Source: Adiantum capillus-veneris (taxonomy: Eukaryota; Streptophyta; Polypodiopsida; Polypodiales; Pteridaceae). Taken from it: DNA of 64,000 bases. Each line of letters begins with the position of its first letter. The first letter of the stretch is position 1. The notes below the pieces were generated by a model. It saw only the letters and a program-made list of their open reading frames with translations, ran no database searches and had not been told where the DNA came from. This document shows positions 43,324 through 54,479 of the stretch, piece by piece. Location: NCBI GenBank assembly GCA_014529385.2, contig CM043948.1:24550451-24614450 (forward strand), in the 5' to 3' direction. Both the position numbers and the translations under genes were made by a program.

Positions 43324-44658
43324 TCAATTGTCGCATGAATGGTCTTCCCAGAATGATGTCATAGTTTTCTTCTTGCCAAAGTCAACAACAGCAAAAGTGT
43401 GTTCATATTCAATGCCACAAGAAGTAACAAGTACTTTTTCTAGCAGTCCTAGGGGCTTTTCCTTGTGTCCGTCTGCAAGCTGCAGGGTCATTTGTGTGGA
43501 TATCAAGGCAGGTTTTCCCCATTTTTTCCAAACCTCTTTGGTTGCAATGGCCACACTAGCTCCGCTGTCAAGGATTTCCATGGTTTTTACATTAGTGAAT
43601 TCCACAGGAAGGGTGGTGTTTCCCTCTTCTCCCTCGTAATACTCGCCTACCTTGTTTAATGGCACTGGCCTAGTATTTAGTTGAGGCATTTCAAGCTCTT
43701 TGATGCCTTCCTCGATTTGAGTCATTAGGGTTTTTACACCAAATTTCTCTAGACATTTACCCACATTAGCCCACATGTTTGGTCTTATTCTTAGCAACTC
43801 AGCTAACATTATTGTACAGGTGACTGGGGTAGATAGAATATCTACTAGCCCCTTTGAATCAATGGCCTTGTTGGGAGACAGTCTCTGTGATGGGACTGCA
43901 ACCACATTTGACTTGGTCTCGTACTCTCCCATGTAGGACGGTAGTGTTCTTAGCGAATGGGGTTGACTATCCATAGATTGTACAGATCCTTTGTCGCCCC
44001 AATACGATCGCACGTCTAGATTCATTTGAGATCTAGTGTCAAATTCCTCTATTGGTGGTAGAAACACTCCTCGTTGATCCCCAGTCTTGTCTACTCGTCT
44101 TCTTAGGTCATCGGCTTCATTGGCCTCTCTGACTTGTTTCCACAATTCGTCAAGACCATCTATCTCTTTACACTCCTCAGGTATAGCTTGGTGAAATTCC
44201 TCGAAAGAGTTATCCGTGGTATTCAGTACTATCCTTGGTTCTAATGCTGGGTCTTTGAGGTTTGGTCTGTGCTCATGACTAGAATCTGGCTCTTTTAGTT
44301 CCTGGTTTGGTGGGATTACTTGTGTAGGCATGACACGGATCACATCCGCAGGTTTTGCAACTGGTGGTTCTAGTAAAGCTTGGGCTGTTTGAATCATTTT
44401 CTTGCACATTTCAAACCTTTGCTTTTCTAGTTCCGCATAGGGATATGTCATCCACCTGTGTTCTTGGGTTTGGTTGTTTTTTAGCCTCACATCATAGGCT
44501 TTCAAGAGGGCATCTAATGTCTCATTAACCTTCTCTGCCAACACAGATCCTCCTGAACTAGCACTTCTCGGTTTCTCATCCGTGGATGGTTCTTCTAGAG
44601 GTTTAACCATCTGTGTAAGAGAAGGTGCCTCCTTTTCTTTATGTTGTTTTATCTTCTC
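43324..44658 (-). pseudogene. Gypsy-F polyprotein with aspartic protease
   Basis: A 428-codon open frame on the minus strand (44610-43324). The first two thirds are hydrophilic (PVTCTIMLAELLRIRPNMW near residues 268-286 precedes the protease). The protease active site is TMEILDSGASVAIATKEVW (DSGAS, near residue 350), followed by LQLADGHKEKPLGLLEKVLV and HTFAVVDFGKKK. A frame change at 43350 joins the ILGRPFM box. The intact DSGA and long open frame suggest the protease was recently functional. It would cleave the gag polyprotein. Confidence 0.85.
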
Positions 44659-45324
44659 CTAGGCTTCGGTAAGCTTCTCAGCTAGGGATTTTTGCCATCG
44701 TTCCCTACGTGCTTTCATCCTAGTCTTTCTAGCTTTCCAACTATTTCGTTTGCTCTTGGTTTTCTGACTAGGTGCGTCTATCTTTGGTCCATCATCTGTC
44801 TTTGGACTCGTGTCACTTTCCGTGTTATTTGTCTCTGGATTCTCATCAGCTTTCTTTTGGGCTTGTGCTCTTGTAACCACTTGAACTGGTACGACATTTT
44901 TATTTTCTGAGCTATTAGGTAGCTGAACAATCCCTAATACATTTGTCGTGATTTTCCTGATTTGGTTTGGGTTTTTCGAGAAATCGGGGATCAAGTGAGT
45001 GATTCCACACTCAAGACAATAGGCATTTACTTCAGTGATCTCCGTATGAGGACATTGTTTGACCAAGTGGTTGTCACGACTTTTGTGACAATCTGTCTCT
45101 GGTTGAGGAGATTCTTTTAGCATTTCCTCTTGGCTATAAGCAAGCTTTGACCTAAATAAGCCGCTATTTTCAATGAATCGCAATGTCCTTTCGTCCATTT
45201 CATACCTTCTTTCTCTCGACTGAAACCCAGGAGGTGGAGGTTGTCCCGGCCTCACCACTCCATGTGTTTCTCTCACATTTTGTTGCTCCGAAGGGTAGTA
45301 CTCACTTTGGTTGCTATACCACAT
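44659..45324 (-). pseudogene. Gypsy-F gag C-terminal region with two degenerate zinc knuckles
   Basis: A 221-codon open frame starting MWYSNQSEYYPSEQQ. Residues about 75-110 hold CHKSRDNHLVKQCPH and YCLECGITHLIPDF. Each looks like a CCHC knuckle with one cysteine replaced (S and F). The C-terminal third is basic (RNSWKARKTRMKARRERWQK). It lies between the gag core and the protease, with stops at the borders (near 45327 and 44657). Confidence 0.65.
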
Positions 45325-45351
45325 TGTAGCACCTAGCAGCGGAGGTTGTTG

Positions 45352-46715
45352 TCATAAGACAAGCTGTGGCCTTAAAACTCCTACTGGTCTTGGCGCATTC
45401 CCCGTAATGTATCTAAGTGGAGTAGGTGCTTCTGGAACAGGTTGTACATACCTCTCCCTAGCATTTTCCATGCTATAATAGCACTCTTCCTCCGTATGGT
45501 TCGTCCATTTTCTCTCAATTTCACACCACTTCAGCTCTCCCGAATCAGACCTTACAAGAGGAATCAACCTCTTGACCAAGTCGTCGATAAGCTTTTCTTG
45601 ATCAATAGGTGCCGTTGGCTTGGCAATGGACTCACTTATCTGTGAAACACTGTGCTGAGAGGATGTGTCATCTCCTTTACTCTTTAAGTTGTTTTCTTTG
45701 TATGCCTCACAGTTATCCACTAGATAAAGAGCTTCTTTGATCAACTCGTTTAGCGTCATCCTCCTTATCATATGTAGATCCTTCTGAAGGCCCGCATGTC
45801 TCATTCCCTGGATAAAGATCAGCATCAGTCGTGCTTGCGTAGGTAATTCCGCTCTCGGACAGAGCTTAACATATCTCTTGAGCCGTAATGATGCTTTGCG
45901 TACTGATTCATTCTCTTTCTGTTTGAATCTATGGATTTGCGAGACCGTGTTGTGAGCAATGCCTTTTGGCAAGAATTCTTCAATAAACTCCTCAAACAAC
46001 TCATCTAGGGTCTCAAAATCCCATTTTTCCACCGAGTCAAACCATGTAGCTACATCATATTCTAGAGTCAATCCAAATCCCGCAAACTGTGTCGCAAAAT
46101 CTGAAACTTCCTCTGCTCTAATCACTCTTCTAAAAGCCATTACGTGATCTCTCGGATCTGTATCTCTGGAGTATTTTCTATTTACCCATTTCTGGACTTG
46201 GGATGGTCTAACTCGTTGATTGTCTACAAGTCTAACCAGAGACTCTCCCAATCCTTCTTTCGTTATCGCTCTTGAAGGGAATCCTGGTGGCTCTCTTCTT
46301 GGAACTCCTATAGGAATTCTCGTGTTTGGTGGAGGCATTTGTGGTCCTTCATTGACCAAATATCCACCTCTTTCTAGTACAGTCTGTGGATTTGTGCTTT
46401 CTACAACTCTGTATTCTGTCCATACTTGTCGACAACTATAGATCTCGATTGACAGTCGACTCCATATGTGTAGACATATAAGAGCTTGTAATCCGTTATC
46501 TCTTCTAGGTATGGATCTGAGCACCTATAAAGATTGACCTCATTGTCGTCAATGTATCTATATAGTTCTTCACTCTCATGACCAATCATCCAAACTCTCT
46601 CAACAAGATGAGTCTTTATCAATTGCAAGTTTGGAAGATCCATTGTGGGAGGATATTCCTCTATCGTCGGGATCTCCAAGCTTGTGTAAGCTGCGTTTGA
46701 ATCTAGGGTAGACAT
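45352..46715 (-). pseudogene. Gypsy-F gag core
   Basis: The likely start is MSTLDSNAAYTSLEIPTIEE at 46715; a frame change near 46430 joins the main frame (46524-45352). The gag core reads KWVNRKYSRDTDPRDHVMAF, FATQFAGFGLTLEYDVATWF, LDELFEEFIEEFLPKGIAHN and QIHRFKQKENESVRKASLRL, LIFIQGMRHAGLQKDL. This is the retrotransposon gag domain. A serine-rich linker and a tail with KWCEIERKWTNHTEEECYYS follow. The long open frame suits a young element. Confidence 0.9.
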
Positions 46716-46915
46716 GATTTCTGGACTTAAGAGCTTTTGCTTGGTTCAAGTAGACTTAGTCCACTGTGTTCAAGTGCTTTGGTTAGGGAAAAATCGAAAC
46801 TATGTCCACAACCGCAACCGTTTTGTCACAATTCTCGCAAATTGTCACTTTCAGACACCCCTGACTTCCGGATGTATTTTGAGGCCTCAAACAACGTTTT
46901 TTTTTTTTCAAAATT

Positions 46916-48985
46916 GAACTATATGGTTGCCCTTGTCATACATTTAGTTCAAGTTTTTCTCTAGGATCTATAGAGCCGCTCTTAGGCTACGTTTTGATAT
47001 AAAAACTTTTCCGATCCGATACCGTTTGTGAAAGTTATGGCCAAAATAGTGAATTGCAGTTTAGAATGGTCAAAATGAGTCCAAATTCAATTTTGAAAAA
47101 AGATTTGGGATCTCTGTGACACTGTGAACACTCGTGTCTGGTCAAAAGTACAGTTGGACCCTAAAACTGGTCTAGAGACATCCTACGCGTAGGATGTCTA
47201 TATGCTCAGAATTTAACAAAATTTGGTCCAGAGACTCCCCTTAAGTCCAACAACACAATGGCATGCTCAAAATTTCATTTGGACCTAAAAATAGCCTTGA
47301 GATATCCTACGCGTAGGATGTCTTTTTGCTCAGAATGACTTAAAATTTTCACCCCAGCTTCTCCTTGATGTGCTAAGCTCACAGCTATTTTTACTTTTTG
47401 ATTTTGACACCTATAGGTTGGTCAAATGATCAAGAATCTGTTCCAAAATCTTGATGTGTGTTCTGATGAATTCCCAAGTCAAATTAACTCCAAATTGGAC
47501 CAAATTGCCTAGGAGTCTTATCTAAGGCTATATGACAGCATGGTATGGTCACAGTAGAATTTTGGTTTTAGAATTATGCCTTAGACATCCTACGCGTAGG
47601 ATATCTAACTGCTCAAAATTGCCCCAAATTTGAACCACGGACTCTCCTTGATGTGCTGATCACTGTGGTATGCTCAGAATTTTGTTTAGAGTTCAAAATC
47701 ACACAGAAGACATCCTACGCGTAGGATGTCTTTTTGGCCTGGTTGACCCCAGACTTGTCCCACAGCTTCCCCTTGATGTCAGCAACCCAATGCTATGCTT
47801 AGATTTTAATTTGGATGTCAAAAGACCCCAAAACTAGCTATTCTTTCCTTTTTCAGTCAAAAATGCTAAAATCTGTTCAATCTTCACTTTCACTGACCCA
47901 AATGAGATGAAATTTATCACATGCACTCAATACAACATTTAGAACATGCCTATGGAGTCATCCTATGGTTTGGTCTCAAAATTAGGCCTTGGACACAATT
48001 TGGGTAGGATGTCTAGCAATTCTCGTCTTTTGGCTTTGATCTGTCAAAATTTGGTCAAATTTCCACTTTCCAGGTGAAAATAGGGTAAAACCTACCTTCT
48101 GAACACACTGGTCAACTCAGAATTTCAAAATTTCCACCTGATCACCCTGTAGACATCCTACGCGTAGGATGTCTACTGCTGATTTTTTGAGACTGAAGTG
48201 TCCCTGATGCTTCCTTATGCTCTCAGCAAGTGCAAGTATGCTTCACAATTGAAAAAACATGCAAAATTCACTCAATTAAGCCTTTGCAGAAATTTTACGT
48301 TTTCTTACTCCGCCTTTTGGCTTTTGGTCAACAAAAATAGGGAAAAACACCCAAGTCAATATGTTACTAGGGTAAAACCTACCCTCTGAACCCGCTGGTG
48401 CAGTCAGAATTTTTATATTTGGTTTCCAAAACCCCCTTGAGACATCCTACGCGTAGTATGTCTATGTTTACAGAATTGCAGGTTTTCTTCACAGAACCCT
48501 TGCAAATGCTCTTTTATATGCACATCATCAGTCAGTCATACAAAAATGTCCACAAAAGCTTGTTTAATGCATTTTTACCCTCAAAAGCACACTTTTTCGT
48601 GATTTCAAATGCAATCAATCACTTTAGCAAATAATTCAGTGCTGAATAGCTCTAGATCAGAATCGGATCACTTACCTAAAGCTACTCCTACAAATCATAT
48701 GGGGTTTTGCATCTATGAGTAGAAAAACGCTTCACTGCCACACACGGACTAGTAAACGCTTTTATCACCTCACAAATCACTCGACCACCAACAACTACTC
48801 TAATCCACAGATCCTAACTAAACCTATCTAGTCGCAGAACCTCGGCAAGACACACGCTTCCTGGCTATCCACTTGATCACAGAATATCCTCTTCCGGATC
48901 CACTTAAGAAAAACGCTTTCTTTAGCCGAAACTAAATCAAGCAACCATCACACGAGTGTTAGTAGGAAACCTAATTAGGTCCTTG
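46916..48985 (-). other. Gypsy-F 5' leader
   Basis: About 2.2 kb from primer site to gag without a supported reading frame. It contains palindrome set III (47176-48463) and repeated surrounding text such as TGCTCAGAATT and CTCCTTGATGTGCT, showing the leader grew from a degenerate repeat unit of roughly 120-280 bp. Confidence 0.75.
47176..48463. repeat. Palindrome set III in the Gypsy-F leader
   Basis: A 24-bp palindrome with arm AGACATCCTA, core CGCG and the mirrored arm. Perfect copies: 47176-47199, 47708-47731, 48151-48174. One-change copies: 47300-47323, 47583-47606, 48440-48463. A decayed half copy lies at 47991-48014. Six of seven keep the ACGCGTA centre exactly. Intervals are 124, 283, 125, 443 (with the decayed copy between) and 289 bp. 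Confidence 0.95.
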
Positions 48986-49006
48986 TGTCCTCGGCAGCGG
49001 CGCCAA
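48986..49006 (-). other. Gypsy-F primer-binding site, Asp-tRNA type
   Basis: The minus strand reads TTGGCGCCGCTGCCGAGGAC directly after the LTR end CCAACA. It differs at two positions from TGGCGCCGTTGCCGGGGA, the tRNA-Asp complement used by Athila/Tat-type plant Gypsy elements. Confidence 0.9.
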
Positions 49007-49963
49007 TGTTGGATGGAGCAACTCACACACCCATGAAGTGCATGCAAACACTACCTAGATCAACATAATGTCAATCGAGGACACAGATGACACGATAGGC
49101 ACACGGAATAAATCTCTTTAGCTTGTCAGGTTGAGACAATCCTACACATACAACACTCTGGAAGGCCAACTAAACCACAATCAAGAACCTCACTGCTCTC
49201 AACTACACCACCTAGCCACATACACACATACGGAAGGTAACTCACCTAATCATGCCAGACTTGTACGAAACTTAAGGAACACCATCCCCTCACTAGGATA
49301 CACCTATCCCTAAGCTTCTACACTCAAAACCCTCACTCTAAACCCATCTGCGGAAAATGCGTAGGATGACACAGCATAATTTTGAAAGTTCCGGAAACTG
49401 AAATTTATGAGTACCTATGCATAGCTTATGTCGCCACGATTCTATAGACTACTAGCACGCAGAAAATAGACATCGTTTGATACACTTACGGCCACAAATA
49501 GCTAGTAGATGGGTCGGCGTGTGCGCTTCGTCTCGCGTGGAATGCTTGGCGTTGTCACGTAGCTCTCCTCAAGCCTACAGCAATGGTGCAGTCAGATCTC
49601 CAATGTGTTGAGCGAGCCGGGCGTAGTGAGAGGATAAAGCTCACGCTCACTCTCTTTCTCTCTCGCACACAGTAGACGGCAGCGCTAAAGTTTTTGATTA
49701 TGATAAAAGTCCTCTTACAAAATGACCTAGGTACCTTATATACTAAGGCTACCTTAGGTTTAACCAAAAATGGGGTTGAAAGGGTCAAATGGCTTTGTAT
49801 TTACAATCTGGAAGTGCCATTGCACCCCGGCTTCTGAAACTAGAATAACTACTCATTACAAATGACATTTATAGCCATAATCCGCAGCATTTCATAACTA
49901 GCAAAAGATAAGACTTTGGTACGAAACTTGAGTTATGTTGTGTTGTTGACCCAGCAGTCAACA
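49007..49963 (-). repeat. Gypsy-F 5' LTR
   Basis: 957 bp, same length as the 3' LTR; about 3% different by eye. It is followed by the second ATCTT target copy. Confidence 0.95.
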
Positions 49964-49968
49964 ATCTT

Positions 49969-52444
49969 CATGACACGATTGTGGAAGAAAACTCGAAGGG
50001 CGGTCAAAGAAGTAAAGCTTACATGAACGGAGGACCAATGCTCACACAAATAGCCTATCAAGCACTGGGCATGATCGACGATCTAGCACCTACCAAAGTG
50101 CAGATAGATCTAATCCACAGGTCCAAAAGAGTTGTGAGACTAGTGGCAAGACCTTCTACAAAGCCGAATCCTAGAGTCAAACAGAAAAGGCAAAGTGCAC
50201 CTCTAAGGGATTCTGACAGGAGAAAATCGAGTCAGATGCTCGGAGTAGCCAAGAAGAGGGATCCCACCCAAGAGATACTCCTTCTGAGTACCAGTCTTCG
50301 GAGGAAGAGAAGGAGAGCCCATACACCCTGGGATATACTCGGTTAAAGAAAAGGCTGCACATTTGGTAGAAGCTATCCCCATCACTCATGCCAGGAGGAC
50401 AATGGAAGAGGCTCAGGCATTGAGGGAAAAGCTCCGCCACCAACAAAAGAAAGATCAGCATCAAACCCAAGAAACAGAAGCGGATGACGAGAAAGAAGAC
50501 AATGAAGTCGAGAATGCTCCGCTGATACGCAGGCAAACAGAGGCCTTGGAAAGGATCAAGCAACAAAAAGGAAGGAAGCTGAAGAAAAACGGGAAATGGC
50601 CAGTGCCATGTGGCAACAAATTCACAATGAGCTCAAGCGAAAGATGGAACAGAGGCAGCAAGAAGAATCAAAGAAGCAAGCGAAAGATGGAGCTCAAGAG
50701 AAAGATGGAGTAGAGGCAGCAAGAAGAATCAAAGAAGCAACGTATCGATGATCTAGAATCATCTGACAAATCTGGAAAGAGTAAAAAGGAGAAAAGTCAC
50801 TTGCAAGAAGAGGGACAACACGACATACAGGACCAACAAGATCAAGACCTCGGTTCTCCCAAGGATGCTGAGACACTTTCATAGAGGTCAAAACAAGAGA
50901 AAGGAGAAAGTGCAGGACAGTCGGAGCAAAGGGTCGACGAAAGCAGACGAAACAGCAAATGCATTAGAGGGTTTGAAACAAAAGGAAAAGCAAGCTGAGT
51001 GGCTGAGCAATCCGATCAGAGCCGAAAGGACCAGCATGGGCCAAGAACGCCACGCACACAAGTGGCCATAAAAGAAGGAGCAGAGATAGTTAGCTCATTT
51101 GACATTGACGATCAGTTAGAGCAGATCAAACTGCAATTCCAATGTCAAAGAGCTCTTTACAACCTCAAGGAGCTGGAGTTAGAAGATAACAAAAAGGAGG
51201 CATCTAGAGTAGCAGCAGAATCCTGGTAGTTAAAGCAGCAAATCGAAGCACTAAAGAACGTACAAGTCCAGGCGCAATCGGAGTTGCAGAGAGAACGAGA
51301 AAATGCAACATACTATTACAAAGAAGTGCAACAATTCAACGAGGAGAACTCCGCATTATAGATCGAACAGAAACGCCTCGAGGAGGAGCTAACCAGAGAA
51401 AAGGAACAAAATGAGAAGCTACAAGGCTCGTATGTAGTGGTTAGCAGGTCTCTCACTCAACTCCTGGCCATACAGGAGACACCCTCCTCTTCAACTATGA
51501 CTGCAGGCTCTACTTCCTTGAGCAAGGAAATCAAAGAATTGAAGGAGGCCCTAAAACAAGAAAAATATGACATACAGATCATGACGGCAGGTCATAGGGC
51601 CCTACAACAGGCCAAGGATGAGGAAATTGATGACTTAAAGAGGCAACTGGCTGAGGCAAGAAAGGAAGTAGAGGCTCTGAAAGCAAATCAAACAAAGTAT
51701 CAGTAGGACCCAAGAGAATTTGCGCAGGGAGAAGGATTCGAACAATCAGCGTTCGAAACTCATCAAACAGAAATGCCCACTATGAGCACTGGAAAAGGCA
51801 CGCAGGAATCTGCAGATCCAACCATGACATCCACCTCGGAGTCGGCAAAAGATGAAATTCAGCGCTGGATCTCAGAAGTAAAAGACTCTTCACACAAGGC
51901 GTATATGCAATATGAACTAAAAGTGCTGGAAGCGGCTACCCTCCTCATGATCACTCCAGATGAGGTAGCAAAAAATCATGGGCGTGAGATGATAGCACTA
52001 CCATTGATGCGGCAAGAAGTTCAATTATGGCAGCAAAAGATGCTCCCAAAATTGAACCAAACAGCAGAGGGGACTACAAAGAGGTTCCGCTTACGGCCCT
52101 TCAGATTGAAACCGTCCTCAACAATCAACCACCCTGGAGAAAAAAATGGTTCGATCAGCGATCAACTGATGAAACCTATTGAAACGTCCCCCAGTATCTC
52201 AGGATCGACCGCACTTATTGTCCCATCAACAGACGACAATCCTGGGACAGTTTTTATAGTTGCAAAGCAAAAGACTGGCAGTGTTGAACTACCCGATAAT
52301 TACCAAGCCGCTTAATAACAACCCCCCATCAAAGCATTACATGGTGAAAACTCTGAAAAGAGTAATCAATATGATGAAAGAGATCCCAGATCTTGCTTTT
52401 CGGATGCTAGTAAAGATTGCCAAAATTCTCATCACGTGCATTAC
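49969..52444 (+). pseudogene. Gypsy-E gag-like ORF, central part with coiled coil
   Basis: The frame resumes from Gypsy-F: HDTIVEENSKGGQRSKAYMN, LGMIDDLAPTKVQIDLIHRS. A frame change near 50345 leads to an acidic/lysine-rich segment (EAQALREKLRHQQKKDQHQT). Then a long heptad-rich region from about 51060 to 51700: EQIKLQFQCQRALYNLKELE, KQQIEALKNVQVQAQSELQR, IKELKEALKQEKYDIQIM, DEEIDDLKRQLAEARKEVEA. The last frame (51773-52315) has KDEIQRWISEVKDSSHKAYM and MRQEVQLWQQKMLPKLNQT. Stops occur near 50712, 51228, 51360 and 51705. A gag-type structural protein is likely; the exact family is not recognised. Gypsy-G interrupts it at 52445. Confidence 0.6.
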
Positions 52445-53821
52445 TGTTGGGAGAAGAGGGGGAGACCGACCGCTTAACACTAGAATGCTAACAGGACACT
52501 TTTATGTCCTTGGACACTTTTGTGTCCTGTTAAGTGACCATTTTGCTTGAATTATTTGTAGAGTATGAAAATGAATTTCTAGGTGCTATATATCCACAAA
52601 GTTGCCTTATGAGCTGAAAAAAACTTAGCATTTTTTTTTGAGTATCGATCTCACCATTAACTTTACTCTTACACAACATTTTTGAACCTAAACTGTGTGA
52701 AAAAACGGGTCCTGTTTTTGGCTTTTTTTCAATTTTTGGCAACTGTACCACTCTAAACTTCATGTTTGTGAGGTTTAGATGGCTAGAGGTTAGGCCTTTA
52801 TAGTTCTCAACATGTTTTGATGCTTGTAGGGAGAGCTAAGTGTTAAAATTGAAAGTTATGACCAATTTACAAGAATTGCATAATCCTGTTTTTTAGCCAA
52901 AATTAGCACTTTTATGATTTTTTTGGTGACTTTCTTGATATCGAAATTCAATTTTGATTGTGTAAGTGTAATGTATAACATAAAACTAATCTTCCTTGAG
53001 TTTTGGGGGACCTAATATGCTATATAGCATAGTATATGATGATGGTTGAGTTTTTTGATTGCTGAAGAATACGATACATTTTAGAGTAGCAAGTATAGCT
53101 TTCTCAATATTTCTAGTTTCTTAGGCCAATTGTGTGTATTTTGTAGGTAGTGACCATATCTAATCATAGACTACAAACTTGGCTAGATATTGAGTAGTTT
53201 CTATGGGTTTCTAGAGGCCATAATGCTAAACCCAGTTTTTTCATGTTTGCTGTATTTAGCACTTTATCATTAAGAAAACATGTATATAGTATCTGTATTG
53301 AGTGTGACCATAGAAACTTTGATTAGGTCCGCAGAATGGCAAAAATGCAACTTTTTTGTACCTATTTTTTTCGCCCAAAAAGAAATTAGTGACGTAAAAG
53401 CAACCATATGTTTTGGTCACCAACCCATTGAAGTTAACGGGGCATTTTATCTCATGTCTTACAAAAATATCCACTCTTATTTATATGCAATCAACCGTAA
53501 GAAATGGCTGTTTTGGGCAAAATGCACTGGTCCATCAACTTTGGAGGCTTGTAGTGACCAAGGGATGAGAAAAATTACAAGTTTCTCATTTTTTCCATAT
53601 GTAGTAGTTATTGAACTATAAGCTCATGAAAGGATTTTTCAAAATGAGTGGATCTACTATGGTTTTGGAATTTTTTCCCAAAACCCTGAAAGGACACTTT
53701 TATGTCCTGTTAGGTTACCAATCTAGTGTTAAACTATTCAACACAAGCTTCCAAGAAATCACCATCAACCTGTCCACCTCTTCTTCCAATTTCCAAGCAC
53801 ACACACTCACACCTAGACTAT

Positions 53822-53874
<53 letters not shown>

Positions 53875-54412
53875 AACATAAAATTGACATAGACATGCAT
53901 GTAAGAGAGTGTAAGAGATGTGTAAGAGATGGAGACTAGATTAGAGAGTACACAGCAAATAACCATAGCTTAAGAGAGTAGAGAAGAGAATCTGCAAGAG
54001 AAAGGCCTAAATCTAGCCCCAAACTCCACGGTACCTCTCTTGTGGAGTTGGTATTTAATATATTATTTTGAGTTTAAGGTGTCAAAAAGTGAGGCCCCTC
54101 TTTTTAACAACCACTTCACTTTTGTAAATGAGTGAAGCTCATTAGTTCTTGCATGACCCATAAGGGGAGTTCCCACTACAACTATTTACAGAGCCATAGT
54201 GGCTTATTGCAATGATGTTCTAAGATACTGTGCAAATATAAAATGGCCAAGAGTAATTGCCGTCGCCTCTTCATCAACTTTCCGCATTCCACTCTACAAA
54301 ATCATCATCAACTCAATTAGTAAAATAAATAGACAGCACATAATTAACCATTATGCCAGCTATCCCAATTGCAGCTAACCACTACAACAGGAGGGTGCCC
54401 AGTCTCATAACA
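52445..54412 (-). repeat. Gypsy-G 3' LTR, with DNA-transposon insert
   Basis: 713 bp of LTR sequence plus the insert at 52478-53728 and its extra TTAA. It contains a 48-bp AC run (53822-53869), much longer than in the other LTR (about 57411-57427). On the minus strand GGTGGAGGGA (54413-54422) precedes it as purine tract. Confidence 0.93.
52478..53728. mobile_element. piggyBac-like non-autonomous DNA transposon (TTAA target)
   Basis: 1251 bp flanked by TTAA on both sides (52474-52477 and 53729-53732), absent from the sister LTR, where one TTAA remains. Ends are inverted: CACTAGAATGCTAACAGGACAC on the left; CACTAGATTGGTAACCTAAC then AGGACATAAAAGTGTCC from the right. TTAA target choice is the hallmark of the piggyBac superfamily. 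No transposase motif was found; a 113-codon frame (53280-53621) is unrecognised. Subterminal GGACACTTTT...GTCC hairpins occur at both ends. Confidence 0.85.
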
Positions 54413-54479
54413 TCCCTCCACCAGGGATAGCAACTGTCCTCGGTTGCTCAATAGAGAAATCAAATGGACCGTGAGTGAT

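Larger units (their letters stand above)
38755..49963 (-). mobile_element. Gypsy-F: non-autonomous LTR retrotransposon inserted in Gypsy-E
   Basis: Two 957-bp LTRs (38755-39711 and 49007-49963), TGTTGGA...GTCAACA on the plus strand, with roughly 30 differences by eye, are flanked by a perfect target duplication ATCTT (38750-38754 and 49964-49968). Minus-strand order: LTR, Asp-tRNA primer site, palindrome-rich leader, gag, protease, W-x-P-K region, RNA helicase fragment, polypurine tract, LTR. No RT, RNase H or integrase motif was found in the 11.2 kb. It probably moved using enzymes from another element. The LTR similarity indicates a relatively recent insertion. Confidence 0.95.

Noticed and set aside
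47176-48463. Regularly recurring palindromic repeats resembling a CRISPR array
   Set aside because: Spacing is irregular (about 120-440 bp), spacers are related to one another, there are no cas genes, and the block is the leader of a plant LTR retrotransposon.
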